Source: Topomyia yanbarensis
Lineage: Eukaryota > Arthropoda > Insecta > Diptera > Culicidae
Assembly: GCF_030247195.1 (NCBI RefSeq)
Contig: NC_080671.1
Span: forward strand, 469,212,766 to 469,276,765
Direction of reading: 5' to 3'
DNA: 64,000 bases
The notes below the pieces were generated by a model. It had not been told where the DNA came from. It worked only from the letters and a program-made list of their open reading frames with translations, and searched no databases. The translations under genes were made by a program, and so were the position numbers. Shown piece after piece: positions 34,576 to 45,740 of this stretch; within the stretch, counting starts at the first letter, position 1; each line of letters starts with the position of its first letter.

Positions 34576-36393
34576 TTTTTACATCCACTGCTACAATGTG
34601 TCAAAATGGATCAAACTCTTTGTAAATTGATAAACACCACTGAAATAAAACTAATTTAGCAGTTGAAAATGTTTTCAGATTCTTTTATTCTAATTAGACT
34701 CGAAGTATACGAATTTTGGACAAATTGACACCTATTTAAAAATGAGCATCCTTTCATTGGAATGAAAAACATTGATATCAAATACTTAAGGTGGCTGAAT
34801 ATAGAGGTTATCGAAGTCAACTTGAGGATTATTTTTGAGGATATAGTTTTTCTATTGCATTGAACTACACCAAATTTAAAAGATTACTTTACCGGTTTGT
34901 TTGTTTGGTTAGTTTATGATGATGAGGTGGTGAACCCACCATCAGTGCAATGGATACGTCAGTGGGCGCAGTTGCTTTTAACAGTAATATTGCTAGCAAA
35001 CGATATTCTATTTATCCATATTGGATCCATAAGCAGAAGTTCTTATGCGCACTCCAGAGGGACCAAAGATCTCCTTCCAACAATAAAATCCAAACGTTTG
35101 AATAGCGGCATTTTGCAACAGTTTTTAAGGCACTGCCTGATGGTTTGTGTGAGAAGTGCCAAATGTCAGATAGGAATATTAACAATAACTACATAATTCC
35201 GAAGAATTAGGAAGTAAGTGCAGACCCTAATCTATGACACAGTTCGTATGATGCCCTGATGTACCCTCCCTATCCAAATAATGAAATAAATATCATGGAT
35301 AAAATGCATCTAACGAGTCTTATTGATGTATTTAAAATAGTGGAATTAAAAATAATGAAAAGCTTAGAGGGAATAAAAAATGTTCCAATATAGAAAAAAT
35401 AACCAAAAAATATATAATTAAACTAGATAGTAGATCAAAACGAGTTCACCCGTAATTGCAGATACATCACACTGCGTTGTGGTGCTGGCGGTGTAAGTTA
35501 CGGATTGATGTTTCGCTTCTGATGACGACTATGAAGACAAAAGGACGTCTGCAAAGTGTCAATAGTACTACTGCAAGCTGTTGATGTGGACGAACTTACT
35601 AGGGTTACTTCACTAGCCGCAGTGTATATTGCAGCCACAGCAGATATATCGGTGATATTGATTTTGCTTACCAAACCCTAAAAATGGAACCGTATCGACA
35701 AGTGTGATGCGAAGATCCATATCTGGAATAATATTTTGTTCCACTTGTCACTCTGATATACGATTGTTCTTGGAAGTGCAAAAAATTCACGCATCAAACG
35801 GAACAACGCGTCCGTTTCCGAATACAGTTTTTGTTGTTAATTTGTTTGGTTGGTTTAGGTTAAGAAAGTATCCTAAATTAATAGGTACACGTAAGGAGTT
35901 GGACTGCTTTAGGAACTTTTTCTACAAATTACATATTTGGGGTAAGAATTTTTGATATTACCGTTCCATAGAAATGGTTAAAATTGTTTGTTAGAATCTT
36001 AAAAGAGTGGCAAAGAGTCGTAAATAAGTATATTAATGACACTCTTAATTAGAGTTTCCATCTCCCGATGGTTTTCAGTTTTTCTGGATTCGGGAAGTAA
36101 AAAAGTTATTTCCCGGAAAATTCGGGAATACAGAATGAAAATGATACAGTTTTCTTGAAATCAAAAAGATTTCCAAATCCCTTTTCTGTCGGTACAGGTG
36201 CTGGTCTCATAGGCAATTCTTCGTAGGTTTGGTTTCTAGCCAGTAAGGATTCTTAGTGGTCAGTCGGATCGAAGTACTATCCTATACACAAACTCAGAAA
36301 CTGTCCGGTACACAAAACACAGCAGCGAAATTTGACGGAATAGAAGATAAGTCCATAACGGAATGCAGTACTCATTGTTTTTAGGGATCAACT
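34576..36393. other. Intron sequence between units 2 and 3
   Basis: No gene recognised. Open frames at 34897-35196 and 35704-35955 have no known domain. Confidence 0.4.
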
Positions 36394-36579
36394 GAGAAAG
36401 CCTCAAAAAGCGGTCATGTTTGAAAACGAATAAAAACAGTTTTTTTACACACCGCTGGCAAAATCTTCATGAAAATCATTGTTAGAGTAACACTGACTGA
36501 TTTTTATAAAGATTTTGTCAACGGTGTGCAAAAAACTGCTTTTTTCGTTTTCAAAAATGGCCGCATTTACAAGCTTTCC
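36394..36579. repeat. Long inverted repeat (hairpin)
   Basis: Two arms of about 82-85 bases (36394-36478 and 36498-36579) are inverted copies of each other, matching at roughly four of five positions or better, with a 19-base loop that itself contains GTTAGAGTAAC. Shared arm landmarks are TTTGAAAACGAA, CACACCG and CAAAATCTT. A transcript across the site would fold into a near-perfect 80-bp stem. It could be a foldback MITE or a hairpin-RNA source. The open frame 36469-36732 lies partly within it and is not credible. Confidence 0.85.
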
Positions 36580-36900
36580 CGGCTGAACTATATGTTTTCA
36601 AAACCGATTTATTTTACTATGTATTTCTGTGTGGAACAGATGAGCCTTTACGGAGACATTGGTTTGATCATTGAATGTTTCATATGTGTAGATTACATGG
36701 TCCTTTATACGGCCCTATCTTTTGTTGGATAACTTTTATCCGATGTATAACCTACTTTCTGTACGAAACTGGGATTCATGACAGATCACCTTAATTTGCC
36801 TCGACTCGTCATTTATTGTTCTGTTCTTAAATGTTTCAATTTGAAATAAATTTCAAGCTCAGAGTCGAGCTCCCGTTCTTAATTTTTTCACAAACTAATA
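36580..36900. other. Intron sequence
   Basis: Nothing recognised, apart from the possible match of 36830-36900 to 54390-54470. Confidence 0.4.
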
Positions 36901-39190
36901 CAGTAATGACCCGTTTTTATCAACCAGCCGAAAAATTTTGGTTGATAAAACGGGGAAGTTGATAAAATCGGGAATTTTTTTTTATCTTCATTTTATCATC
37001 CTACATAATTAGAAGCAACCAGAGAACTATCTCAAGGTGTTAGTTGGCAGAAAAATTAAACCTAATGCCCTATCAGTGCAAAAAATTGTATTTAACCGAA
37101 CCGTCCGACAGTTGTCTAATCCAACTTCCAAGCATTCGATCGATCTGAAATTTTGCAGATAGACTCATTATGAATGACAATGTAATTTGCCAACGAAATT
37201 TAATAGTTAATCTTCTTAAAAGTGCAATGTAGAATTTATTCTTTAATTAATTAGACACAGGGCGTTGGTAGTTCACAACTATTCTACTCCCATGTTCCAA
37301 AAATGACAATTAAGAAAAACGCGATTGAAGTTGAAAATTAAATTAGCGATCTGGAGAGAAACGCTACATCAATTAAAGCTTTACATTCTAAAATTACTTT
37401 CATATCCAACGTTTCTAATGTAATTAGTCCAGTTCTTCATTAGGAAAAATTTAATTTACAAAATATTTGACGAAAAATTTTCAGTGGTAAAATCTGATAG
37501 AAATCAGAAAATTCTGAGCCTGTTGGTCTAGCCACGATCCACGATGCTGTCTATTCATTTTGTTTACGAACGTGTACGCTGATAGCTTTCTTGTTGAGCG
37601 GGCGACTTTTAGTTTTACTTAAATCGGAAATGGATGTATTTGCCCTGTTTTAAGTTTTTGTAAGCAACGACAGTGATGAATAGTTTTTCAGGATCGATCT
37701 CACTATTCTAGTTATTAATATCGTATCCATTTCTAAATCAATGAAACTTTCTCTTTCCACAAACTTACTATTTACTTTTTTGGTTATTTTATTAGTGGGA
37801 AAGTTATGCGAATAATTTCAACAATGGGATAAACAGGTTCTCTATTTATTATGGTTTTTCGTCATGAAACAATATTCCGTATCAGATTTCAAAGAGTTTG
37901 AATCAGGCACACGTATTTTTATAGAGATAGGCGGTTTGAGCCTGGTTCTGTGGCTTTCGACAGGCTTCGTCCGTTCTCATTGGTTCGGACAGGTTGGTGT
38001 GTTCCTACTTACAAGTGAATAGATTAATACGCTTCGATGACATAGAAGATAACAAACGAGAACAGGAATCTTATTAGCTGATTCAATTCGAAGATTGTTT
38101 AGTGAAGATTCAAGCGCGCTGGCAGGAGATCGTTTTAAAGGGGTAGATAAAGTAGAGAACAGATATCACAATCTTAGAGACTAATATGCGCTAAATTGTA
38201 TCTTCCGGACCGGTGTTTATAGACAGTTCGCAAAAATAAATTTTGTTTGCAGTTTGGCATGCTCACAACATAAAAAACAATATTATTAAGTATTCAATTG
38301 GTATTGCATACAACGTCACTTTCAATTGTTATGTTTTTCATGGATATATGTGAGAATTTGTTAGTTTATTATGAAAATTTTGCTTTTCTGAAAATTTGAG
38401 GAAAATGCGATTCTAGTTCATCAATTACCTTAAATAGCATCAAAATTGGGTAAACTACCCTACACTTTGACTACTACCTAACAGTGCAGGACCAACTACC
38501 TTGATTGAATATAAATGTAAGACTGTGGGCCTGAATTGCTGGCATAAAAGAATGAATTAACGGCAGGTTGATAAAATTGGGTACAAAAAGGTCATAAAAT
38601 CGGGGGTGCATAAAAACGGGAGTTTATAAAAGAGGGTCGAAACTGTAACGACATAACAGGGGGGATTGTCGTCACTGAAAACCTAAATGCCATTTTTGGC
38701 AGACTAAATCGGGATATACTATTACCTTATTTTTAAAAAATCGAAGCTTACAAAATATAATTCAGAAAATTTTTAAAAAAATGTATTTTTTATATATTTT
38801 ACACCAATAGGATGAACAAAATATGCTCAAGAAAAAGTTACACGAATTTCACTTAATTCGACAGCTAGAGACCATCAAACATACCGCTGCGATATAATTT
38901 GTATTGAGCTTTAAGTTCTATAAGTTATACAATTTAAACGCGAATGAAAATTATATTATGTAAGTGAGATTCCCTCACACCTTTCCGTATGATTAATTGT
39001 TTGTTTAATATATTTAACATAAGGTTTAGAAAAATCTCGAAGAAACCTCCTTCCTTTAAACCTGTCGAAGTTTATGGATGAATCATAAACACCATTTCGG
39101 AATCCAAATGAATCTAAGACTTGTGACAGACTTTGTAATATTCCATGAATTGGTTGAATTCATTAGGCTGACAAAATCGGGTCTTCACTG
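36901..39190. mobile_element. Pogo-like DNA transposon, no transposase
   Basis: A 2290-bp segment starting CAGTAATGACCCGTTTTTAT and ending in the near inverse (GGCTGACAAAATCGGGTCTT then CACTG), with TA on both sides (36899-36900 and 39191-39192). CAGT ends with a TA duplication fit the pogo branch of Tc1/mariner. Subterminal GATAAAA-CGGG motifs repeat near the left end (36943, 36970). A second right end lies inside at 38645 (GTTTATAAAAGAGGGTCGAA then ACTG, followed by TA), preceded by three more ATAAAA-GGG motifs. No open frame of transposase size exists. Confidence 0.72.
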
Positions 39191-39690
39191 TAATACTGCG
39201 AAGATGAGAAGATAAATTCTATTTCCAAAAAAAGTTCAGAAAAGCCACCTCATAAATCATAAGGTCTTCCATATTTGCATGTTATTCGTAACTACACTCA
39301 ACTCCTTTCCACAGGTTAAAAAATGTCTAAATAAATAGAAATAAATTTTACAATTCTCAATTCAATCGACCGCCATTTTGGATTATAGTTTGTTTTGAGT
39401 TTACCTTATATGTAATAATATCATTACAAGCAATTTTGAGTTTGAATCATTTTCGGTTCAAGCCCAAGCTGAAACAAATTTCTGCGGGAACATACCCAGC
39501 ATAAAAAATCATGCGTCTGGTATGAGTCCCGTCGGCAATGCATTTTGTTGGTTAACTGTGGTCGATCGATCGGGGTACTGACAGATGAATGCTGAATCCG
39601 AATTGATTGATTTTTCGTTTCGGATTTTTTGTTAATAGGTTCTAGGATATACCAGAATAGTTAAATTTGTAAAAAATGGATAGGTTGATC
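39191..39690. repeat. Duplicated intron block R, copy 1
   Basis: Matches 54480-54860. Shared landmarks are CCACCTCATAA, CATGCG.CTGGTAT, AGTCCCGTCGGCA, CGATCGA and CAGATG.ATGCTG. Moderately diverged. The pogo-like element lies at its left border and has no counterpart in the other copy. Confidence 0.7.
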
Positions 39691-40374
39691 AATCAATCAA
39701 TTTAATTGAAACATTACCAGTTTTATAGTGTGCATAGTATTTAAGTCGACTGTGGGGACAGAAAAACGAACGCTAGCAGATAGGAATCCATGAATGTTTC
39801 AGTGCAACCATATTGCACAAACTTATAATAAAACAACTACTTGCAGGTAGGCGTATCAAATGTTCAACCAACAGTTCTTTTATTTTTTGTCATGGTTCAT
39901 ATTTATGCTGCGAAACTTCTACTTGATGATCAAGCGTTTGAATTTGAATTTGAAATTAATTAAATTTTCAGTAAATACACAACAAAAAAGATTCGATTTG
40001 GGACCGATGGAAACGCAACAGAACTTTTTTCTGAACTTTAACTATTTTGCATGTTCTACAAGAGAACTATCAACAGGATATGAGAATAGACAAAGAACCA
40101 TTGCGGAACAAGTTCGAAAACGTTGCAACATTGAACAATTTTTAAACGAACATTAAACACCTGATCGTTGTGTAATACAATTTAATTTGAATCATTCGGT
40201 AATTGAAATTTTTGTTGAACTTGAATTTTGGTTTGGTTTTTGAGTGTTTCGGATTCCCCAACTTGATACTAAACCAGCACCAAATTGATGCCAGTTAGAC
40301 ACTAAAATCCAAAAAGTGGATTTTGGTGCTTCGGATTAATCTCGCTAGTAACTAGCCGAAGTCTTACTTTATCT
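39691..40374. other. Intron sequence
   Basis: The 98-codon open frame at 39860-40156 has no known domain and is hydrophobic then Asn/Gln-rich; probably chance. Confidence 0.4.
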
Positions 40375-40545
40375 GAGTTAAAACAAAACCGAACTTGATT
40401 TAATTACGTATTTTGGATGATAAAAACATTTCCAAAAAATAAACCAAGGGGTGCTGAAATTTGTTGATCAGTTAAATATGGTGAAAATGAATGTTAGTTC
40501 CACAGGCAATGCACCAGAATGTTAAACAAAATTGTACCGTAAACC
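40375..40545 (+). repeat. Block Z, unit 3 (partial)
   Basis: ACTTGATTTAATTACGTATT, TTGGATGATAAAAACATTT, AACCAAGGGGTGCTGAAATT and ATGAATGTTAGTTCCACAGG match 30855-30990. The copy breaks off at AACAAAATTGTAC, where unrelated sequence (CGTAAACCGGGCTGACATTG) starts. Confidence 0.85.
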
Positions 40546-41189
40546 GGGCTGACATTGATCACTTTTTGAAGTAATCATTGCATATTTTTAGACGCAACAC
40601 ATTTTTTTCAAGTTTAATATTTTTAAACCATGTACTGATGTATGAAGAACACCTACCTAAAATTGTCCGCTTACAGCTATTTTCTTAAAAATGATTTCAA
40701 GTTGAAGTCCGTTTTCGCATTCCGGGGTAACTTTCATAACCTGCATGTTCACCCACATTAAGTTATTGATGTCAATGCTTTTCATTCAAATGTTTGCTTA
40801 AACTAATTCTGGAAAGATACTCATTGTCCAATAGATTTTAATTGGTATTATACAAAGTATTTCAATGTACTGCAACATTTGAGTAACCAAAATTCGTATA
40901 ATTTGTGTCCAACTAGAATAAAAGATTCTGAAAACCTTTAAAACTGCTAAAATTATTTTATTTCAGTGCTTTATCAATGTACAAAAAGTTTCATCCGCTT
41001 TAATACGTTGGAATATTGAACAATAAAAAATGATGCGAATTTTAGCTTAAAATAAATTGAAATAATTGCCAACTAGTTTCACACAAAATTGTATTTAAAA
41101 TAAACAAACTCTTAAAAGTAAATTTGATACATCCCACTCTAAAGGAAAATAAAAACTCGCTTATAATTTATTACTCTTGCTCAAATCTG
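40546..41189. other. Insert between Z and W of unit 3
   Basis: This stretch replaces the end of Z found in the other units. Its left border CGTAAACCGGGCTGACATTG resembles the ends of a mosquito repeat I remember, but no matching right end was found, so it is left unassigned. Confidence 0.4.
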
Positions 41190-42128
41190 AGATTTATGTG
41201 ATGGTTAATCAGATACTCAATACGTTTTCCATTTATAAGCTCTTATCATTGTTCGCCAATCTCACTTGGTAAAGCATCTATTTATTTGTCGAGAAGTAAG
41301 TTTATATTTTTGTGTTTAATGTTTAATGAAGTTGTAATTTCTACTGAGTTTAGCAAATTAATCTTTATTGAAATCTAAATACATTTTGTGTTTTTGTGAA
41401 AAAAAAAATTAAAAAAATGCAAAAGTGGAAATATTATAAAAATAAATTGTGCAAAATACTGGTAAAAAAATGAACTCAGATGCGGGTTAATTTATCCACG
41501 ACTTTATAACTCGGGTGGATTAAATAACTTTGCCAATATGATTTGACGTAAGCTGCATCAATAGGACAGATTGTCCGGGTTCGATTACGCAAAATCCTTC
41601 GGTCGGATGTCCATTGCTGCTAATTCACATATAGGTCAATATAGCATACATTAAGCTACGAATATTGGGTGCCATTTTTATTAATCATGAAGAGCGACTA
41701 TAATGTTGTTACTGATTGCATCTTTAAATTTCTCATGAGACTATAACCTCAGAGTGCATGAACACAAGCATAAAATATCGCCTGCGACTCCGACTTATTG
41801 ATCAGAATTTTTCTATGGGATCAGCCGGATGATACCGTTTTCATGGGAAGAATCCATTTCAAACACCCATGTTAAATACCATGAACAAGAGCTTTTCGTT
41901 TGCTCGGGATAACAGTGCCTAAACAGAAATCATAATCGATGGAGTACACCGGTGCGCACCCCAATTTATTCGGAGATTTATATGGAGATGCCGCCTACTG
42001 CATTAGAATCATACAAGAAACATCCAAAGACGCCTATCGTCACCCAACAATTTCGACTGACAGACAAGAAAAAATTTCTTTTATTCGACAATCCAACACC
42101 AGATCCTTAGTTCTCAAATTGCTGGACG
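41190..42128 (+). repeat. Block W, unit 3
   Basis: Collinear with 31215-32765, but without the Penelope-like insert, so it supplies the empty site. It ends at CAAATTGCTGGACG, where a hAT-like end begins. The 72-codon frame at 41939-42157 is disrupted in the other copy and is not a gene. Confidence 0.92.
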
Positions 42129-42175
42129 CAGGCCCGTGCGTAAGGGGAGGGTTTTAGAGGATCAAACCCCTCCCA
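42129..42175. mobile_element. hAT-like element end
   Basis: CAGGCCCGTGCGTAAGGGGA followed by an AACCCCTCCC-type complement resembles the 5' end of a mosquito hAT MITE family as I remember it. The right end and target duplication were not found. Confidence 0.4.
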
Positions 42176-42239
42176 TGAGGGTTTTAAATTACTTTTAAAA
42201 ATTTATTGACTTTCTGTTCAGGAGTGAAATTATATAGAA

Positions 42240-42660
42240 GCAAGTCGTTGAAAATACCAAGGAAGAAACATCGCGAAGGTGGCTGGAAAGGGATGTAAGT
42301 TATGTTAGTCGGCATCTCTGTGCCGGGTCATGTTTCAGCATCTTTCGATAGTTGCACTGGTTATGAGTAGATCAGCTACACAGCAAAGGTCGGTCAGCGA
42401 GCTAGCAACGGGATCTAAGGTAAAAGCATAATGTCAGAGAAAATCGAGATATCGTTATCTGTAGAGATTTTACAGCAGATGATCTCTCTGTTGGAGTGAC
42501 TGACAGCTAAATGCCTCGCGAAAATGGTAATCGATATCGGGAGAAATACCGTCGCCGAGAAATTCTCACCAGCAGCTGGCAAATAAATAGCGCCAAGAAG
42601 GATAAGAAACCCTGTGAAGGTGGTCGTAAAGAGATGTAAATCATTATGGTTCGTGTCTCA
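42240..42660 (+). repeat. Pair of diverged direct repeats, about 343 bp apart
   Basis: GAAGGTGGCTGGAAAGGGAT (near 42280) followed by GTAAGTTATG corresponds to GAAGGTGGTCGTAAAGAGAT (near 42620) followed by GTAAATCATTATG. The spacing suggests an old tandem duplication of about 343 bp. Confidence 0.55.
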
Positions 42661-42829
42661 ACGGTGATAGGTGACAGGTGACGATATTTGCAGCAGACCT
42701 AAGCAGGTCACGTATACCGAGAAGGTTAAGACAGCAAGCAAGAAAAAAGCAGCAATGGAAAAAACATGAACGATTAACACAAAATAAAAAGAGCAAGAGT
42801 ACCATCCCAACTGAAGTAGTGCTTACACG

Positions 42830-43760
42830 CGAGAATTCCGTTCATAAATTCATGAAAAAATAATCGCTATTTCGTGAACTGAACGAGTTACGAAAACCGT
42901 GACTAAGTTCCTGAAATTATGAATAATAAACCTCGTATCCATGAAACTATTTGTGTTTCCACAAAACTAGTTCGCCCCGACTCTATACATGGCGTTAGAT
43001 GCGAATGCTTGGTTGGGTTACTGTTGTTCGCTGGACATGTTTAGTTTTTGTTTTTAAGTCTTGTTCATAATTTGGGAATACACAATCGACAGTCAAGTAA
43101 TTTTGATGATTTCAAGAGCTAATCGCCGATTTTTGTGATTTCTTATCACGTTATCGTGCTATTTTATTCGTGAGTTTACTATCCGATTTTTATGTCAGAG
43201 TGGCGGGATCTATGAACACGATTTCAGGATCTTAGTCGCGATTTTCGTAATGTCTATTCACGTTATCGTGATACTGCAGTCTTGAGTAAAGTGATTCATG
43301 TTCATAATTTCAGGATCCTAGTCACGATTTTGAATATTTCAATCACAAGTAATGTGATTTATGTCCATAATTGCAGGAACTTTGCCATGGGTTTCAAAAT
43401 TTCTGTTCATGTTGTGATATTTTAGTCACAAGTAGGGATTCATGCTTATTTATGTTCATGATTTCAGAATCTTAGTGATGATTTTTGATATTTTTATCAC
43501 GAGTTGTGTGATTCATGTTTATGATTTCAGGTCCTTAGTTACGATTTTTGTAATTTCTGTTCAGATTATCGTGATATTTTATTCTAGAGCTTACTTTCGA
43601 ATTTGACACGTGGAGTAATGTGGCATGATATCTGCAGTTTCATCGAGGTATTCGTAATTTATCTTCGCCTTATCGCGATCTGTTATTTTTTGGTTACTAT
43701 CGGTTTTTTACTCGAAGTAACGTGACAAGGTGAACTGGATCATAAAAGTGTGACTGGTTC
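42830..43760. repeat. Foldback element with internal minisatellite
   Basis: The right part (about 43070-43600) is a decayed tandem array of units carrying TCATGATTTCAGGATCTTAG, TCACGATTTTTGTAATTTC and TTATCGTGATATTTTA. The left part (42830-42960) carries the same sequence inverted: ACGAAAACCGTGACTAAGTT then CCTGAAATTATGAA. So the structure is inverted arms with repeats inside at least one arm, around a non-repetitive middle (about 42975-43065), as in foldback elements of flies. No ORF. Confidence 0.7.
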
Positions 43761-43825
43761 GCGGTATCTTGTTCTGTAAACTATATCACGAGCACGATTT
43801 TGGCGCTCAGCGCAGTTTTCGTTTT

Positions 43826-44029
43826 GCCTTTCTCATATAAAGAAAGGCTATGCAATCACTGTAAAAATCGACTTTTTAACCGAGGCCCGGAGGGCCGAGT
43901 ATCATACACCATTCGATTCAGTTCGTCGAGATCGGCAAATGTCTGTGTGTGTGTATGTATGTGTGTGTGTATGTGTGTGTGTATGTGTGTGTGTGTCATT
44001 TAAACTCACACAATTTTCTCAGAGATGGC
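43826..44029 (+). repeat. Head of a dispersed mosquito repeat with TG microsatellite
   Basis: GCCTTTCTCATATAAAGAAAGGC forms a short hairpin; GGCCCGGAGGGCCGAGTATC and GTTCGTCGAGATCGGCAAAT follow, then a TGTGTA-rich microsatellite (43939-43998). The same head occurs on the minus strand at 50095-50225 and, in part, at 2405-2511. The 67-codon frame here is an artefact of the microsatellite. Confidence 0.85.
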
Positions 44030-44750
44030 TGAACCGATTTTCGCAAACTTAGTTTCATCTGAAAGGTATAACGCTCCCATAAGCTGCTATAGAATTTTTA
44101 GTTGATCCGACTTCCGGTTCCGGAGTTACGGGTTGAAGAGTGCGGTCACACAGCAAATTCCCATATAAACTGGTACCACCATAATGTTCAAATGATGTAA
44201 AACATATTAAAATTGATGTAACATTACTCTAGTTTGCGGGTCTGGATCACTAATGATCAATCAAAGCAGCTTTGACCACATTGGCCACCTATGACGGTTC
44301 ATGACGCCCTCGGGGAACCCGCCAAGTTCCTAAGCTAATATCACACCCATTCCACAACGAATTCTCTACCGATTTTTACGAACTTAATTTCAAATGAAAG
44401 ATATAGTAATGCCATTGACTGCTGCTGAATTTCATTCGGTTCTGACTCTTGCTTCCGGAGTTACAGGGGTGTTAGTAAGGATACACTGGAATTTCCCATA
44501 TAAATCGGTACAATCGTAATACCTCAGAGGCTAAAAACTATTGAAATGGTCACCAAATTACTTCTAACCGCAGATCTAGATCACTGATTGCCAATCAAAC
44601 ATTCTTTGAATATATTGTCCACTATCGACGATTCCGGAAGTCCGGAATTCCGGGCATATTCCACAATTAAAGTCACATCGGTTCATCGGTGATGACTGAA
44701 CCGATTTTCTCAAACCAAGTCTCAAATGGAAGGCAAAATATGCAGTTGAG
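44030..44750 (+). repeat. Tandem array, about 335-bp unit
   Basis: ACCGATTTTCGCAAACTTAG (44031), ACCGATTTTTACGAACTTAA (44366) and ACCGATTTTCTCAAACCAAG (44700) begin three successive units, each followed by CAAATGAAAG-like and CTTCCGGAGTTAC-like sequence and CCCATATAAA. Two full diverged units and the start of a third are present; they follow directly on the repeat head at 43826. Confidence 0.8.
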
Positions 44751-44864
44751 TATTGCGTCGCCGCCCCTCCCCCCGCCTTGCCCTTACACCTTCCTCCTTC
44801 ATCACTTTCACCCGGAGCTTCTTACTGAGTTGGGATAAGTTTTTATAGAAACACGAGTATACGT

Positions 44865-45490
44865 TGAAACCGGACCTCCCTGCTGAGTTTAAATGAGACA
44901 AGTATAAACTTTTTCATTTGGTAGCTTTTCTCAGTAGGGTTGCTTTTGCTGGACGCAAAAATACAGTTGTTCGTCATTCGGGAGGTTTCAATAATTCTCA
45001 TCAGCTTAAATCCGAACTCCTTTTCTTGCTCAGAAACACAAAAGGTGTTTTCGTATTTGGAGATAGCAGCAATACGGTGCTAATTTAGTCCTGTCACTAA
45101 GCTAATGTCGGATTCTGATGGGAGGAGGAAGAGCAAGTTTGAAACAAATTTAATTAAAATTTTTAAACCCGGTGAAAGTGGTGTAAAACCTGGAGGCGTC
45201 TCCAACAACCAAAGTCTCCGGGTCAAATCCGGAGGGGTAGCAACCCTGGACAGATAAATGACAATCAACAGGCTTAGATGTCGAGTCTTTATACGGAGAT
45301 TCGGAGTCTTAAATGCGAATTGTTAATTAATTTAAATAAGTGTAGGTTAGATGCACTTGTAAGAGGTATCCACTCACAAAAAGATAAAAATGAAACAATA
45401 CTGATCGATAAACAACGAATGAATAAGTACCAATTTTTTACAAAAAACTGGAGATGAAATGAATCTGTCGCTTCTGCGAGCAGGAACCCA
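44865..45490 (+). repeat. Block X and tail, unit 3
   Basis: AAACCGGACCTCCCTGCTGA, GGTTTCAATAATTCTCATCA, AACACAAAAGGTGTTTTCG, GTCTCCGGGTCAAATCCGGA and GCAACCCTGGACAGATAAAT match 33520-34200; the tail AATGAATCTGTCGCTTCTGC matches 25790-25810. Confidence 0.88.
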
Positions 45491-45597
45491 GGAAAGACTC
45501 CTGAATCATTCGCTGGACGCCACACGTCGCTAAAATTAGGGAAAAAAACAAAAAGCGCACATACCCCGATAAATAAATATGAAGAATTTTTACAACT

Positions 45598-45740
45598 ATT
45601 CTTGAAAATGGTAGCGACATAATTCCCAACAATCAACAGTGAATATTATCAGATTTTGGTTTCACACTTATTTAAAAACTATTCAGCTTTTGCGTCCCAA
45701 AGTGCATAATTCAGTGATCGAAGTACAGAGCTTCCTAAAG
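45598..45740 (+). repeat. Block Y, unit 3 (partial)
   Basis: TCTTGAAAATGGTAGCGACA, GCGTCCCAAAGTGCATAATT and AGTGATCGAAGTAC match 34228-34370. The later half of Y is missing. Confidence 0.82.

Noticed and set aside
36469..36732. 87-codon open frame
   Set aside because: It starts inside the arm of a long inverted repeat and has no domain.
40546..40760. End of a DNA transposon starting CGTAAACCGGGCTGACATTG
   Set aside because: Only one end was found and no target duplication; class could not be supported.
41939..42157. 72-codon open frame in block W
   Set aside because: The corresponding stretch in unit 2 (about 32520-32690) has indels that break the frame, so it is not under coding constraint.
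42830..43760. CRISPR-like array
   Set aside because: Units are diverged and adjacent with no unique equal-length spacers; this is a decayed minisatellite in a eukaryotic intron.
43800..44003. Open frame with Cys/Val/Met repeats
   Set aside because: It is the translation of a TGTGTA microsatellite.
42121..44956. GCTGGACG at 42121-42128 and again near 44949 as an 8-bp hAT duplication around 2.8 kb
   Set aside because: The sequence before the second copy lacks a CTG end, and the second copy belongs to block X.
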